Assembly (NCBI RefSeq): GCF_014192915.1
Contig: NZ_JACHYN010000018.1
Location: 48,492 to 112,491 of the forward strand
Direction: 5' to 3'
DNA length: 64,000 nt
DNA from: Azospirillum sp. OGB3
GTDB taxonomy: Bacteria > Pseudomonadota > Alphaproteobacteria > Azospirillales > Azospirillaceae
The translations under genes were made by a program, and so were the position numbers. Below are positions 8,157-15,375 of the stretch, in pieces (the first letter of the stretch is position 1; each line of letters begins with the position of its first letter). Under the pieces are notes generated by a model that did no database searches, had not been told where the DNA came from, and was given only the letters and a program-made list of their open reading frames with translations.

Positions 8157-8348
8157 ATGGCAAAGCTCACCGTCTACCAGGACGAAGACCCCCTCGGTCG
8201 AGGGGAGTGGTTTGGCTACGTCACAGGTGCCCACGGGCACATCGTCCACAACTTCGGTCCGTTCCCGGCTGAAGAGGCTGCGTGCAGGCATGGCCGCTCC
8301 CTGATCGGCCAATCCGCGGATTTGTCCGATGTCCACGTCGAACAGTAA
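8157..8348 (+). CDS. hypothetical protein, 63 aa
   Basis: Small protein with GAGAGGAGAGG upstream of the ATG. It has an alternating beta-strand-like pattern (KLTVYQDEDP; WFGYVTGAHGHIVHNFGPF) and may be a single small beta domain. Its TAA stop is in the same reading frame as the DUF3268 gene that follows 15 codons later, so stop readthrough would fuse the two. Family unknown. Confidence 0.5.
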   Translation: MAKLTVYQDEDPLGRGEWFGYVTGAHGHIVHNFGPFPAEEAACRHGRSLIGQSADLSDVHVEQ

Positions 8349-8384
8349 GGTTCCGACGGCTGGCTGCTCTGCTCGTACTGTGGA

Positions 8385-8756
8385 ATGCCAACCGAGCTGC
8401 TCGTCGACAGCTCGGAAATTTACGGGAAGAACTACGGCCCCATTTACCGTTGCCCCTTGGGGTGCGGTTGGGTTGGGTGTCATCCCGGCACCCGCAAGGC
8501 ACTCGGCCGCATTGCCAACCGGCAACTGCGGCTCGCCAAGGCGGCTGCTCACAGCGCGTTTGACGAGCTTTGGAAACGCAAGGCTGTGAGGAAGGGCGGA
8601 AGCCCCCGCCATTACGGAGCTGCACGGAAGGCAGGCTACGCCTGGCTACGCGAGCAACTTGGGATCGATCAATCGGTTTGCCACATCGGCTTCATGAACC
8701 TGCCGATGTGCCACCGCGTGATGGATCTCTGCTCCCCCTACCTGCGAAAGCGCTGA
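8385..8756 (+). CDS. DUF3268 family zinc-finger-domain protein (start uncertain)
   Basis: The sequence closely follows DUF3268 (PF11672): EIYGKNYGPIYRCPLGCGWVG, then HPGT, a helical AHSAFDELW and a C-terminal YAWLREQLGI. A zinc knuckle needs two Cys pairs. The second (CPLGC) is inside the frame, but the first (CSYC) lies just upstream of the only ATG, at 8370-8381, with no ATG, GTG or TTG before the TAA at 8346-8348. The true start may be a CTG near 8364, or the protein may be made by readthrough. DUF3268 proteins occur on phages and plasmids and have no assigned role. Confidence 0.75.
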   Translation: MPTELLVDSSEIYGKNYGPIYRCPLGCGWVGCHPGTRKALGRIANRQLRLAKAAAHSAFDELWKRKAVRKGGSPRHYGAARKAGYAWLREQLGIDQSVCHIGFMNLPMCHRVMDLCSPYLRKR

Positions 8757-8779
8757 CCGGTCCCGCCGGCAGCGCCCTT

Positions 8780-8820
8780 CAACCCCACCGGGGCGACAAT
8801 GCCCCGAGGGGGCATCGTGC
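8780..8820 (+). ncRNA. hairpin leader element 7 of 8
   Basis: CAACCCCACC is followed by a strong inner stem, ATGCCCC (about 8799-8805) with GGGGGCAT (about 8808-8814). The outer pairing (CGACA with CGTG) is imperfect. Same position relative to the flanking genes as the other members, with GGAGG of the next gene about 12 bases downstream. Confidence 0.5.
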
Positions 8821-8840
8821 GCCTGCTATTGGAGGTCCCC

Positions 8841-9107
8841 ATGCTGAATGAGGAAAACCCCCGCGCCCGTGCGTACGCCATCGTGTTTCTTTACCGCATG
8901 CATCGCATTTCATTTCTGCGCGCGATGCGGGAACTGGCTGCGCTCGGCATGCCCGAGCTGAGTGGCAAAGGCTCGTGCCCCGTGGTCGATGCCCTTTATG
9001 CGCACTCGCTGGATGCACTCCGCCGGATCATCCGGGAATACGTTCCGGAGCGTAAACCCCAACTGCCCGACACCAGCAAGCTGCTTCGCTTGGCGAAAGC
9101 GGCCTGA
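8841..9107 (+). CDS. hypothetical protein, 88 aa
   Basis: The ATG at 8841 is fixed by GGAGG five bases upstream; longer in-frame starts would include the hairpin. Mostly helical and basic, with an RMHRISFLRAMRELAALGM segment and a C-terminal LLRLAKAA. Several proteins of this array end in similar KAA tails. No recognised domain. Confidence 0.55.
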   Translation: MLNEENPRARAYAIVFLYRMHRISFLRAMRELAALGMPELSGKGSCPVVDALYAHSLDALRRIIREYVPERKPQLPDTSKLLRLAKAA

Positions 9108-9117
9108 CCATCATCAT

Positions 9118-9167
9118 CCCAATCCCAAGGGGAGCACGCCTCCCCATCGGGAAATGGCGTGCTCTCC
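9118..9167 (+). ncRNA. hairpin leader element 8 of 8
   Basis: The longest outer stem of the series: GGGGAGCACGCC (9129-9140) with GGCGTGCTCTCC (9156-9167), eleven Watson-Crick pairs and one G-U. The inner CCCC (9142-9145) pairs with GGG (9149-9151). GGGGAG can alternatively pair with the neighbouring CTCCCC. AGGAGG follows 5 bases after the stem. Confidence 0.7.
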
Positions 9168-9185
9168 GTCCAAGGAGGACTTTCG

Positions 9186-9734
9186 ATGTGCACTCCACAA
9201 GAAGCCGTCCGACGTTTCGTCACGTCTGATGGCTTCACCTGCTTCCACCTGGATGGCGTCTGGCGCGATTCGATCATGGCTCGGCTCGTCGATACGAGCT
9301 GGGACGGCGGCGACTGCGGCCCGATCGGAGACGACGGCCCGTTGCAGGGCATCCTCGATGTCGTGCAGCCAGTGCTTCACGTCACGTGGATCGACGGCCC
9401 GCGCCAAGGCCAGGTGGCGAACATCCCCATGATCGCAGTCCCGCGGTTGGTCAACATCGGTGACCGATGGATCAGCGGCTGGCGACTGGTCGCGGGCGAG
9501 GCTCCTTCGTGGGTTACCGAGGTACTCCAGTATGCCCTGAACGAAGGGTCAGCTCTGGAAGGGGCCCGCTTCATCGCCGACGAGATCGGCGACGAACTGG
9601 ACCGGGGCGACGACCAGCCCAACTTAAAATTCAGGATCGATTACCTGCCGTCCAGGCCCCCTCCGAAGGTCCTGGGCAAGCAGGCAATGCAGGAGGCGCT
9701 GGCGTCGGAACAGGACGTCCTGTCAACGCCCTGA
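9186..9734 (+). CDS. hypothetical protein, 182 aa
   Basis: The ATG at 9186 follows AGGAGG (9173-9178). Last gene of the hairpin array. Acidic, with Trp/Asp/Gly-rich stretches (DTSWDGGDCGPIGDDG; WISGWRLV) and a charged helical C-terminus. No known domain is visible. It is followed by a strong hairpin facing the convergent Crp/Fnr gene. Confidence 0.55.
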   Translation: MCTPQEAVRRFVTSDGFTCFHLDGVWRDSIMARLVDTSWDGGDCGPIGDDGPLQGILDVVQPVLHVTWIDGPRQGQVANIPMIAVPRLVNIGDRWISGWRLVAGEAPSWVTEVLQYALNEGSALEGARFIADEIGDELDRGDDQPNLKFRIDYLPSRPPPKVLGKQAMQEALASEQDVLSTP

Positions 9735-9744
9735 GCCTCCCATC

Positions 9745-9776
9745 GGCCCTTCATCACCCCTGTGGTGGTGAGGGGC
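9745..9776. terminator. bidirectional terminator-type hairpin between convergent genes
   Basis: GGCCCTTCATCACC pairs with GGTGGTGAGGGGCC around a CCTGT loop. It lies across the end of the Crp/Fnr gene and just after the stop of the array's last gene, so it could stop transcription from both sides. There is no clear U-run. Confidence 0.6.
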
Positions 9777-10488
9777 CGTCCTTCCTTGCCGCGACACCGT
9801 CCACCACCCCACGAAGACCGTCCTCGTTCAGAACGGTCACATAGCCCGCGTCGTAATCGATCAGCCCCTCTGAGGCGAACGCCCGCATCGTTTTGTTCAC
9901 GTACTCCCGGGTGAGCCCGAGCCTCATCCCCAAAGACGACTGATTTATGGGTTCCCGAATTCGCCGGCCGCCGTCGAAGGGAGTTCCGTTGCTGGCCATG
10001 CTCAACAGTGCCATCGCTACCCGCTGCACCCCATTCAATAGGAACATCGTTTCCATGTTGGAACTGACGTAACGGCAGCGTTCGGCCAAGACGGTGGCAA
10101 AGCGCAGGCACACCCGCGGGAACTGTTCCAGGTAGCGCAGGAAGTCGTCCCGAAGCACGAGGAACAACTCCGCCTTGGTGTGGGCGCGCACCGTTGCCGT
10201 GCGCTCCTTCCCATCCATAACCGCGATGTCGCCGATCACCGATCCGCGCCGAAGGACGTTCAACATGAGGACGTTGCCGTCCCGACCGTTCGCGTACACG
10301 CCGAGTTCGCCATCCAGGACGACGTAGAGGCCGTCCGGCAAATCACCGGAATTGAACAGGGTTTCGCCCCGCTTCTTCCGTACGACGGATCCGATCTCGG
10401 CCAACGACTGCAGGCTCTGTTCATCCAGCACGGAGAACACGTCGGTCCGGCGCAGCGTCGCCATCTGCATGCCGCTCAGACTGGTCAC
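9754..10488 (-). CDS. Crp/Fnr family transcriptional regulator
   Basis: 244 residues. The N-terminal cyclic-nucleotide-binding jelly roll spans about residues 12-130 (GLYVVLDGELGVY; GSVIGDIAVMDGKERTATVR), followed by the long dimer helix. The C-terminal Crp-type helix-turn-helix (NQSSLGMRLGLTREYVNKTM) lies at about 183-202. It lacks the N-terminal Cys cluster of oxygen-sensing FNR. The R-T-A-T-V of the phosphate cassette is partly kept, so a ligand is possible but unproven. A perfect TGTGA-N6-TCACA site lies about 63 bases upstream, implying autoregulation and control of the divergent RHH gene. Confidence 0.85.
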   Translation of the reverse strand: MTSLSGMQMATLRRTDVFSVLDEQSLQSLAEIGSVVRKKRGETLFNSGDLPDGLYVVLDGELGVYANGRDGNVLMLNVLRRGSVIGDIAVMDGKERTATVRAHTKAELFLVLRDDFLRYLEQFPRVCLRFATVLAERCRYVSSNMETMFLLNGVQRVAMALLSMASNGTPFDGGRRIREPINQSSLGMRLGLTREYVNKTMRAFASEGLIDYDAGYVTVLNEDGLRGVVDGVAARKDGPSPPQG

Positions 10489-10551
10489 ATCGACTCCTGC
10501 TCACACAATCAAAAGTCACACCCGCCGCAACTCTAACCGATAGGTGCAATC

Positions 10552-10571
10552 GGTGTGAATAGGTTCACACC
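10552..10571. promoter_or_regulatory. CRP-type operator, perfect palindrome
   Basis: GGTGTGAA-TAGG-TTCACACC contains a textbook TGTGA-N6-TCACA core. It lies between the Crp/Fnr gene (start 10488, minus) and the RHH gene (start 10627, plus), so it can serve both. Confidence 0.7.
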
Positions 10572-10626
10572 CTTTCGATTATCGTTTGAGTTATAACGAA
10601 ATTCGAACAGATATACGACGAAGGCA

Positions 10627-10938
10627 ATGATTCTACCGGTTACCAAATCCAGTCGACGCGTGACGATCCGAGGCGATGCGACCATCATCCAGCTTGAAGA
10701 TGATTTCTGGTCAGCACTGGACAACATCGCGACCCAAGCTGGCAAGAAAACGCCGGATTTCATCCGGAGCCTCTATGATTTCGCGCAGCCATGCCTTTGC
10801 GATGACGTCGATTTCCCGACGTTCCTTCGGGTATACGCTATGCGACACACCACCAACCAGCATGACCTCGACTACGATATCAGTGATCCCGCGAATCGCT
10901 CAGTCGATTTTTCTCCCTTCACGCCCGTAATTCTGTAG
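10627..10938 (+). CDS. ribbon-helix-helix domain protein (RHH_4-like)
   Basis: 103 residues with GAAGG upstream of the ATG. Residues about 9-50 (RRVTIRGDATIIQLEDDFW, then a short helix-turn-helix ending GKKTPDFIRSL) match the alphaproteobacterial RHH_4 pattern, in which a basic beta strand binds DNA as a dimer. The remaining half is not recognised. Divergent from the Crp/Fnr gene, with the shared operator between them. Likely a small transcription factor. A second RHH_4 protein is encoded at 56880. Confidence 0.7.
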   Translation: MILPVTKSSRRVTIRGDATIIQLEDDFWSALDNIATQAGKKTPDFIRSLYDFAQPCLCDDVDFPTFLRVYAMRHTTNQHDLDYDISDPANRSVDFSPFTPVIL

Positions 10939-10995
10939 CTCTGATCACACTTCGCGATCCTTTAGAGCTGCACTTAAGGACAAGGACTGTCGGAT

Positions 10996-11562
10996 ATGCA
11001 ACCCAGCCTCAAGAACACCTCGACGTCGGTGAACGACATGGAGACGTTTGATTTGGCTGCCCGAATGGCATTGCGGCACTTCCCGGTCGCCCTCATTCGC
11101 ATCCAGACGGGCCTTCCCGCAGAGACGGTGGACGAACTGTACCAACAGGCGCACAACGCGCCTCCGCCGCCGCCTCCGCCCCTTCCGAAGGCGCTTGATC
11201 TGATCGCCACACCGGAAGCCGCAGCCCGCGCGACCAGCTTCCTGGCCCACTACCTGCGCCTAGCCGGACCGGCCGCCTATCGTCGGATCGATATCGAGGC
11301 GCTGATGTTTGCGCATGACCTTCATCTCGCGGCCCGCGACGACGCCAAGCAGACCGAAACCGTTCTCCGGGCGTGGGTGCTGGCGCGCGAGATGCGCTGC
11401 CGCACCCTCACGTTCCAACTCTGCTCCTGTGGTCGGGAATTTCTGGCACACGCGGACCAGAAGCTGCCGGCAGCCTGTCACTTCTGCAGCCCGCGGCCGG
11501 CCGTGGCAACGCGCTCGGCCGGCGGCGAGAAAAGCAGCGAGGTACGGCTGGCCAACGGCTGA
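10996..11562 (+). CDS. FlhC-like zinc-binding regulator
   Basis: 188 residues. The first part (ALRHFPVALIRIQTGLPAET, residues about 26-45) resembles the FlhC DNA-contacting helices. A run of seven prolines follows near residue 56-62. The C-terminal half has the FlhC-type pattern AWVLAREMRCRTLTFQLC with Cys pairs (CSC, then CHFC) able to hold zinc. FlhC normally works with FlhD to activate flagellar genes, but no FlhD or flagellar gene is nearby. FlhC-like proteins are known on plasmids. AAGGAC precedes the ATG. Assignment is by pattern only. Confidence 0.5.
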   Translation: MQPSLKNTSTSVNDMETFDLAARMALRHFPVALIRIQTGLPAETVDELYQQAHNAPPPPPPPLPKALDLIATPEAAARATSFLAHYLRLAGPAAYRRIDIEALMFAHDLHLAARDDAKQTETVLRAWVLAREMRCRTLTFQLCSCGREFLAHADQKLPAACHFCSPRPAVATRSAGGEKSSEVRLANG

Positions 11563-11605
11563 CATACTCGGCGACCGTTCGAAACAGGCCACTGGATACA
11601 CCGTG

Positions 11606-11911
11606 TCATCGCCGGTCGGATCGGGGCGTTTGGTAAGCCCACATCCGCCGGCCTGACCAGGCCGGAAGACGATGGTAGAGCGCCGAACACGCAAGTGCCA
11701 AGGTGAGCGGATACACCACCGGCTTTCCGTCGCTGCTGCGACGACCGGTTTTGTAGTGCTTGATGGAGTCCACCGACAGTCCCAACGCTTCCGCCGCTTC
11801 CTCCCGCGTCCTGTACCCCATGGCATCCATCCAATCGTTGAACGCCTCGGGCGTCATGGCGCCCCAGCCATGCTCAGCGTCGGTACCAGATTCCGGCGGC
11901 TTGCTGCTCAT
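11606..11911 (-). CDS. helix-turn-helix protein, 101 aa
   Basis: The start at 11911 is preferred for its GAGGA about nine bases upstream; a longer in-frame start lies at 11956. The segment TREEAAEALGLSVDSIKHYK is an XRE/phage-repressor-like helix-turn-helix. It is followed by SSDGKPVVYPLTLALACSALYHRLPAW, which recurs in altered form in the protein at 61121-61702, so the two are distant paralogs of one plasmid regulator family. Target genes unknown. Confidence 0.6.
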   Translation of the reverse strand: MSSKPPESGTDAEHGWGAMTPEAFNDWMDAMGYRTREEAAEALGLSVDSIKHYKTGRRSSDGKPVVYPLTLALACSALYHRLPAWSGRRMWAYQTPRSDRR

Positions 11912-11960
11912 GTCGTCTTGTCCTCGGTCTCCCCGACGACGTGCCGGGCCGGCCACAGGT

Positions 11961-12248
11961 TTACGCCGCCACTTTCAGATCGACAACACGCGAGCGAAGC
12001 TCGGCCCTGGTTGGTCGCACAGCGCGGCTAATGTGCAGAGCGTAGACGGCGACAGCTTTCCAGTAGACGGCCAAGGGCCCCTTCTTGCTCGCCCACGACT
12101 TATCGGCCCTGACCTTCGCATCCTGGTACAGGTCACGCAGAACCTGCGCGAGAATGAGCCGGACTTCAGGTGGAAGGTCGAGCAGGCGGGCGGTGGCAGG
12201 CAGGGCCAGGATCGGGTTTCGGACCTCAGGGCGCGAACTGCGGTTCAT
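11961..12248 (-). CDS. hypothetical protein, 95 aa
   Basis: Short helical basic protein. Two starts are possible: 12266, and 12248 with GAGGAA at a good distance; I use the latter. The core (ILALPATARLLDLPPEVRLI, then a Lys/Trp-rich DKSWASKKGPLAVYWKAVAVY) suggests a compact helical DNA- or protein-binding domain. I do not recognise the family. It lies between the HTH gene and the C5 methyltransferase, same strand, probably one operon. Confidence 0.5.
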   Translation of the reverse strand: MNRSSRPEVRNPILALPATARLLDLPPEVRLILAQVLRDLYQDAKVRADKSWASKKGPLAVYWKAVAVYALHISRAVRPTRAELRSRVVDLKVAA

Positions 12249-12302
12249 CGTCATTTCCTCGTTCATGTTCGGTGGTTAGAGAAGAGGGGGAGGGGACCGC
12301 CC

Positions 12303-14336
12303 TTAGGCGGCCAGCTCCTGCCGGCGGCGCGGCGGGGAGTTTGCCGCCACCAGGACACGGGCCAACTCCGGACACACGCTGTTGCCGATGCGCGCAATCT
12401 GCTGCTCCTGGGTCAGCGTCCGGCCGTTGGACGTGCGGTCGATGACGTATTCCGGCGGGAACCCTTGAATGAGCTTCAGTTCCTGGGGGACCAGCATCCT
12501 CATCGACAAATCGACGATCTGGAACCACCCGCCATTCACGCGGCACAGGCCAAGAAGGTGCGGCAGATCGGTGGCGGGGCCATCGTAGCCGAGCTGGGCG
12601 GCGAGCGCGGTCAGGAAGGCGTCAGGTTCAGCGGGCGGCAGCTTGCGCAGGCCGCGCGTGTTCTTCCAATCAACGCGGGCCAGGAACCGCCGTACGGCGC
12701 GAACCTGCTCATGCAGGCGCTTGGGGACCGCGGTCAGAAGGGCGTCTTCGAAGGGAACCACCTCGCCGAGGACGGCAGCACCAACAGGTTCAAGCCGCGT
12801 TTGGACGAGCCCTTGGTGCATCCCTGACGCTAGAACCGCGGGCGCCGGCCGGTCGAGGGGCCTGCCGTCCTTGCAGGTGCCCTTCAACACCACAATGTGG
12901 GCGCCGTGCAGCCCCTGGGCGTTGCGCGTTTCGGCTGTCCCGGGCGCTTCCTTCGTATCCGGCCCGATGCTGTTACCAGGGAGCCGTTGGAGGGCAGCGA
13001 GCACCGGCTGCTGGTGGCTGCCCGTGGTCGTGATGGTGGAGGCGGGGCCTCGCAGGCTGTGCCCGATCTCACCGGTGTTGTGCTGAGCGAGGTAGGCGAC
13101 ATTGGTAGGCCCCCTGTCCGACAGCGGGCGAGCCTGGGCGGTCAGCAGAGCACTCTCGTTCTTGGTGACGATCGTCGGGTGCGGCCCGCGCGGATCGCGA
13201 ACTTTGATGGAGCGGCTGCCGCGCTGCGTGATCTGGGTTGTCGTCGCCATCACGAGCCCGTGGGCATCGCGGGCTGCGGTGATCGTCTTGGCCGGTTCGG
13301 TCGAGGCGAAGCCCCGGAATCCCTTACCGGCGTGGTTGAGCGTAGCGACAAAAGGTTCATGACCGTCGCGCATGGACGAGGCGATCATGAAGCGATGGGT
13401 GCCGTGGGCCAGCCGATCCAATGTGGCGTCCACAAGCGGTTTCGTCCGCCCAAAGATGCTCCTGGTCGGCAAGGAGAAGTCAATGCAGGTAGACGCCCAA
13501 GTGTAGGGCTTCAACTGGCCCGAGCGCACCTCGTCGGAGCGCGGGTCGCCATGCGTCGGCTCCGGCCAGACGACTGGGAGCCCATCGCGGCGAGCAACGA
13601 TGAACAGGCGGGTCCGGATTGTCGGAACGCCGTAATGATGGGCTGGCAAGGAGCGGAACTCCAGCTGGTAGCCGAGCCGCTCCAGTTCGCCCTGCCATTG
13701 CCGAAAATAGAGCCCTTGAAGCGACTTGACCGGCTCACTCAGACTATCCGGTGCCACAGCAGAGCCATCCGGGAATGGGTACAGGATCGGCTCATCCAGC
13801 GTAGGTCCAGCCGTAAGCATTTCAGAAACATTCTCGACGTAAATAACCTTCGGTCGCTGCCATTCTGGCAGTCGTGCCCATTTAATGACAACCCACATCA
13901 ACCCTCTAATCTTCGGGCTACGAAGTGATTTGCCAGAAGCTTTAGAAAAATGCCGACAATCTGGTGAGGCCCACAGGTTGCGTATACTTCTTCCACGGCA
14001 TACTATATGTGGTTCCACTTCGTATACGTCGCTATGAAAATGCTCCGTTCTCGGATGGTTAATCTCATGCATGGCAATAGCGGCTGCATCGTGGTTAACC
14101 GCTAGATCGACGGGCTTTCCAAGCGCCTGCTCTATTCCTTCAGATGCGCCACCACCTCCCGCGAAGAGGTCAACATCAAGCTCATCGTCAGCTGTGGACT
14201 TTAATGACAGTGAAAATTGCCTGCCGTGACTTTCAGTTCGCGGCTGCGCGCGCCGCATTCCGTTGCGACGTTGCGCACGAGACCGGGCAGGCGCTTGAGG
14301 GGCACGGAAGGGCAGGGGACGGACGAGCATAGCCAT
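12303..14336 (-). CDS. DNA (cytosine-5) methyltransferase, phage type
   Basis: 677 residues with the C5-methyltransferase motif order: motif I DLFAGGGGASEG (56-67), catalytic motif IV SPDCRHFS with the nucleophile Cys127, motif VI ENV (168-170), motif VIII GVPTIRTRLFIVARRDG and motif X ARIGNSVCPELARVLV near the end. The usual PCQ is PDC here, a form seen in large phage/plasmid enzymes. The long middle region has repeated GKGFRG/ASTIT-like segments and is the target-recognition part. The N-terminal extension contains QFSLSL (40-45). GAGG lies ten bases before the ATG. No cognate restriction enzyme is adjacent. Confidence 0.85.
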   Translation of the reverse strand: MAMLVRPLPFRAPQAPARSRAQRRNGMRRAQPRTESHGRQFSLSLKSTADDELDVDLFAGGGGASEGIEQALGKPVDLAVNHDAAAIAMHEINHPRTEHFHSDVYEVEPHIVCRGRSIRNLWASPDCRHFSKASGKSLRSPKIRGLMWVVIKWARLPEWQRPKVIYVENVSEMLTAGPTLDEPILYPFPDGSAVAPDSLSEPVKSLQGLYFRQWQGELERLGYQLEFRSLPAHHYGVPTIRTRLFIVARRDGLPVVWPEPTHGDPRSDEVRSGQLKPYTWASTCIDFSLPTRSIFGRTKPLVDATLDRLAHGTHRFMIASSMRDGHEPFVATLNHAGKGFRGFASTEPAKTITAARDAHGLVMATTTQITQRGSRSIKVRDPRGPHPTIVTKNESALLTAQARPLSDRGPTNVAYLAQHNTGEIGHSLRGPASTITTTGSHQQPVLAALQRLPGNSIGPDTKEAPGTAETRNAQGLHGAHIVVLKGTCKDGRPLDRPAPAVLASGMHQGLVQTRLEPVGAAVLGEVVPFEDALLTAVPKRLHEQVRAVRRFLARVDWKNTRGLRKLPPAEPDAFLTALAAQLGYDGPATDLPHLLGLCRVNGGWFQIVDLSMRMLVPQELKLIQGFPPEYVIDRTSNGRTLTQEQQIARIGNSVCPELARVLVAANSPPRRRQELAA

Positions 14337-14398
14337 CGACAGAACCTCGGGGGCGGGCAGGAAGGTGCGGGGAATTTTTCCTCGACAGCCCCGCTATA

Positions 14399-14431
14399 CC
14401 CCTTGACCTGCGACGAGCGCAAGGGTAATTT
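14399..14431 (+). promoter_or_regulatory. candidate promoter with overlapping CCCTTG/CAAGGG dyad
   Basis: TTGACC (14403-14408), a 17-base spacer and TAATTT (14426-14431) form a plausible sigma-70-type promoter for the gene at 14489. CCCTTG and CAAGGG form an inverted repeat across the spacer that could be an operator. Two GGGNAATTTTTCC-like blocks (14370 and 14424) bracket the region. The methyltransferase gene diverges from here. Confidence 0.4.
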
Positions 14432-14488
14432 TTCCCCGTTGTCCCGCCGAGGCTGAGCCTGCGGCTTTAGCGCAAAGAGGCTTGTATC

Positions 14489-15361
14489 ATGGCCGCTTCC
14501 ACGCAGTTCTCCCGCATGGTCCCGCCCCCCGTCGCCGGGGAAAATGTCCCCGCGAAGGCTGTGCTTGTCCGTGGCATTCCCCTGCACGTCGCTGACCAGG
14601 CGCTGCACGCCATCCACTTCGGCTACTGTCCGGTTTCTTCGACCGGATACTGGTCTCACTATGGGCAGTCGCTTCCGTCCCCTGCCGCGCTTGAGGACAT
14701 CGCCCGGGAGGCGGACAGGCAGCGGGCTTCCGCGCTTCAGCGGCTGCGTGAAGCGAAGGCGATGTCGCCCAAAGGCCGCACCCTAGACCAGCGGTTTTCG
14801 GATTTCGTTTCACTCGAAGGCGCAATCTCCGCCGCCGTCAACCACGCCTACCTCGCGCCGCCGGCAGACCAGGACAGACTGCTGCGGGAGATCGCCACCG
14901 CGACGCAGGCGCTGGAGCCCTTCCTGAAGCCGGGACACGCCAAGCCGGCCAACCCCGGCTCGCACTGGACCACCGAGCTGCTGGTCGAACGCGCACAGGC
15001 CTACCACGGCCTCTGCGCCCTGACGTGCCGCCTGCTCGCACGGCTGCACCAGCGTGGCAAGGCCGTCGACCTCGCCGCATGGACCGCCTTCGTCAACGCC
15101 CTCCCCGGCGGCCCCGGCTTCTCCATGCGCCCGCCCACCGTGCTCTTGAAGCTTCTTGGCCAGGTCGAGGACAAGGAGACCGGCGACAAGAATGACGCGC
15201 CGAAGCTGGAGGTGCATAGCGCAGCCGCTCCACGGCCCACCCACGACATCGAGGAGGATCAGGCCGCGCCAAAGATTGACCTCCCTCCGGCGGAGCTGGT
15301 GGCCGCCGCCTCCGCACCGGTCTGGGCCGTGGACAAGCGCGGTCAGTTCTCATTGTTCTGA
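14489..15361 (+). CDS. hypothetical protein with C-terminal clamp-like QFSLF, 290 aa
   Basis: Mostly helical protein; GAGG lies upstream of the ATG. Residues 20-60 form a mixed region (PLHVADQALHAIHFGYCPV), and residues 70-200 are Ala/Leu/Arg-rich helices. A flexible acidic linker follows, then the final GQFSLF. The last five residues resemble a beta-clamp binding peptide, placed exactly at the C-terminus behind a linker, as in known clamp clients. It lies 14 bases before the N4/N6 methyltransferase and is presumably co-transcribed with it, so it may be an accessory factor for modification. Family unknown. Confidence 0.6.
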   Translation: MAASTQFSRMVPPPVAGENVPAKAVLVRGIPLHVADQALHAIHFGYCPVSSTGYWSHYGQSLPSPAALEDIAREADRQRASALQRLREAKAMSPKGRTLDQRFSDFVSLEGAISAAVNHAYLAPPADQDRLLREIATATQALEPFLKPGHAKPANPGSHWTTELLVERAQAYHGLCALTCRLLARLHQRGKAVDLAAWTAFVNALPGGPGFSMRPPTVLLKLLGQVEDKETGDKNDAPKLEVHSAAAPRPTHDIEEDQAAPKIDLPPAELVAAASAPVWAVDKRGQFSLF

Positions 15362-15375
15362 GGAAAGCCCCAGGA

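Noticed and set aside
4268..9167. Integron cassette array with attC sites
   Set aside because: Small same-strand genes separated by inverted repeats resemble cassettes, but the repeats lack paired RYYYAAC/GTTRRRY ends, and no integron integrase is seen. The hairpins precede ribosome-binding sites rather than flank cassettes as recombination units.
12760..13928. Long plus-strand frames opposite the C5 methyltransferase
   Set aside because: High-GC shadow frames. The minus strand has all the methyltransferase motifs in order.
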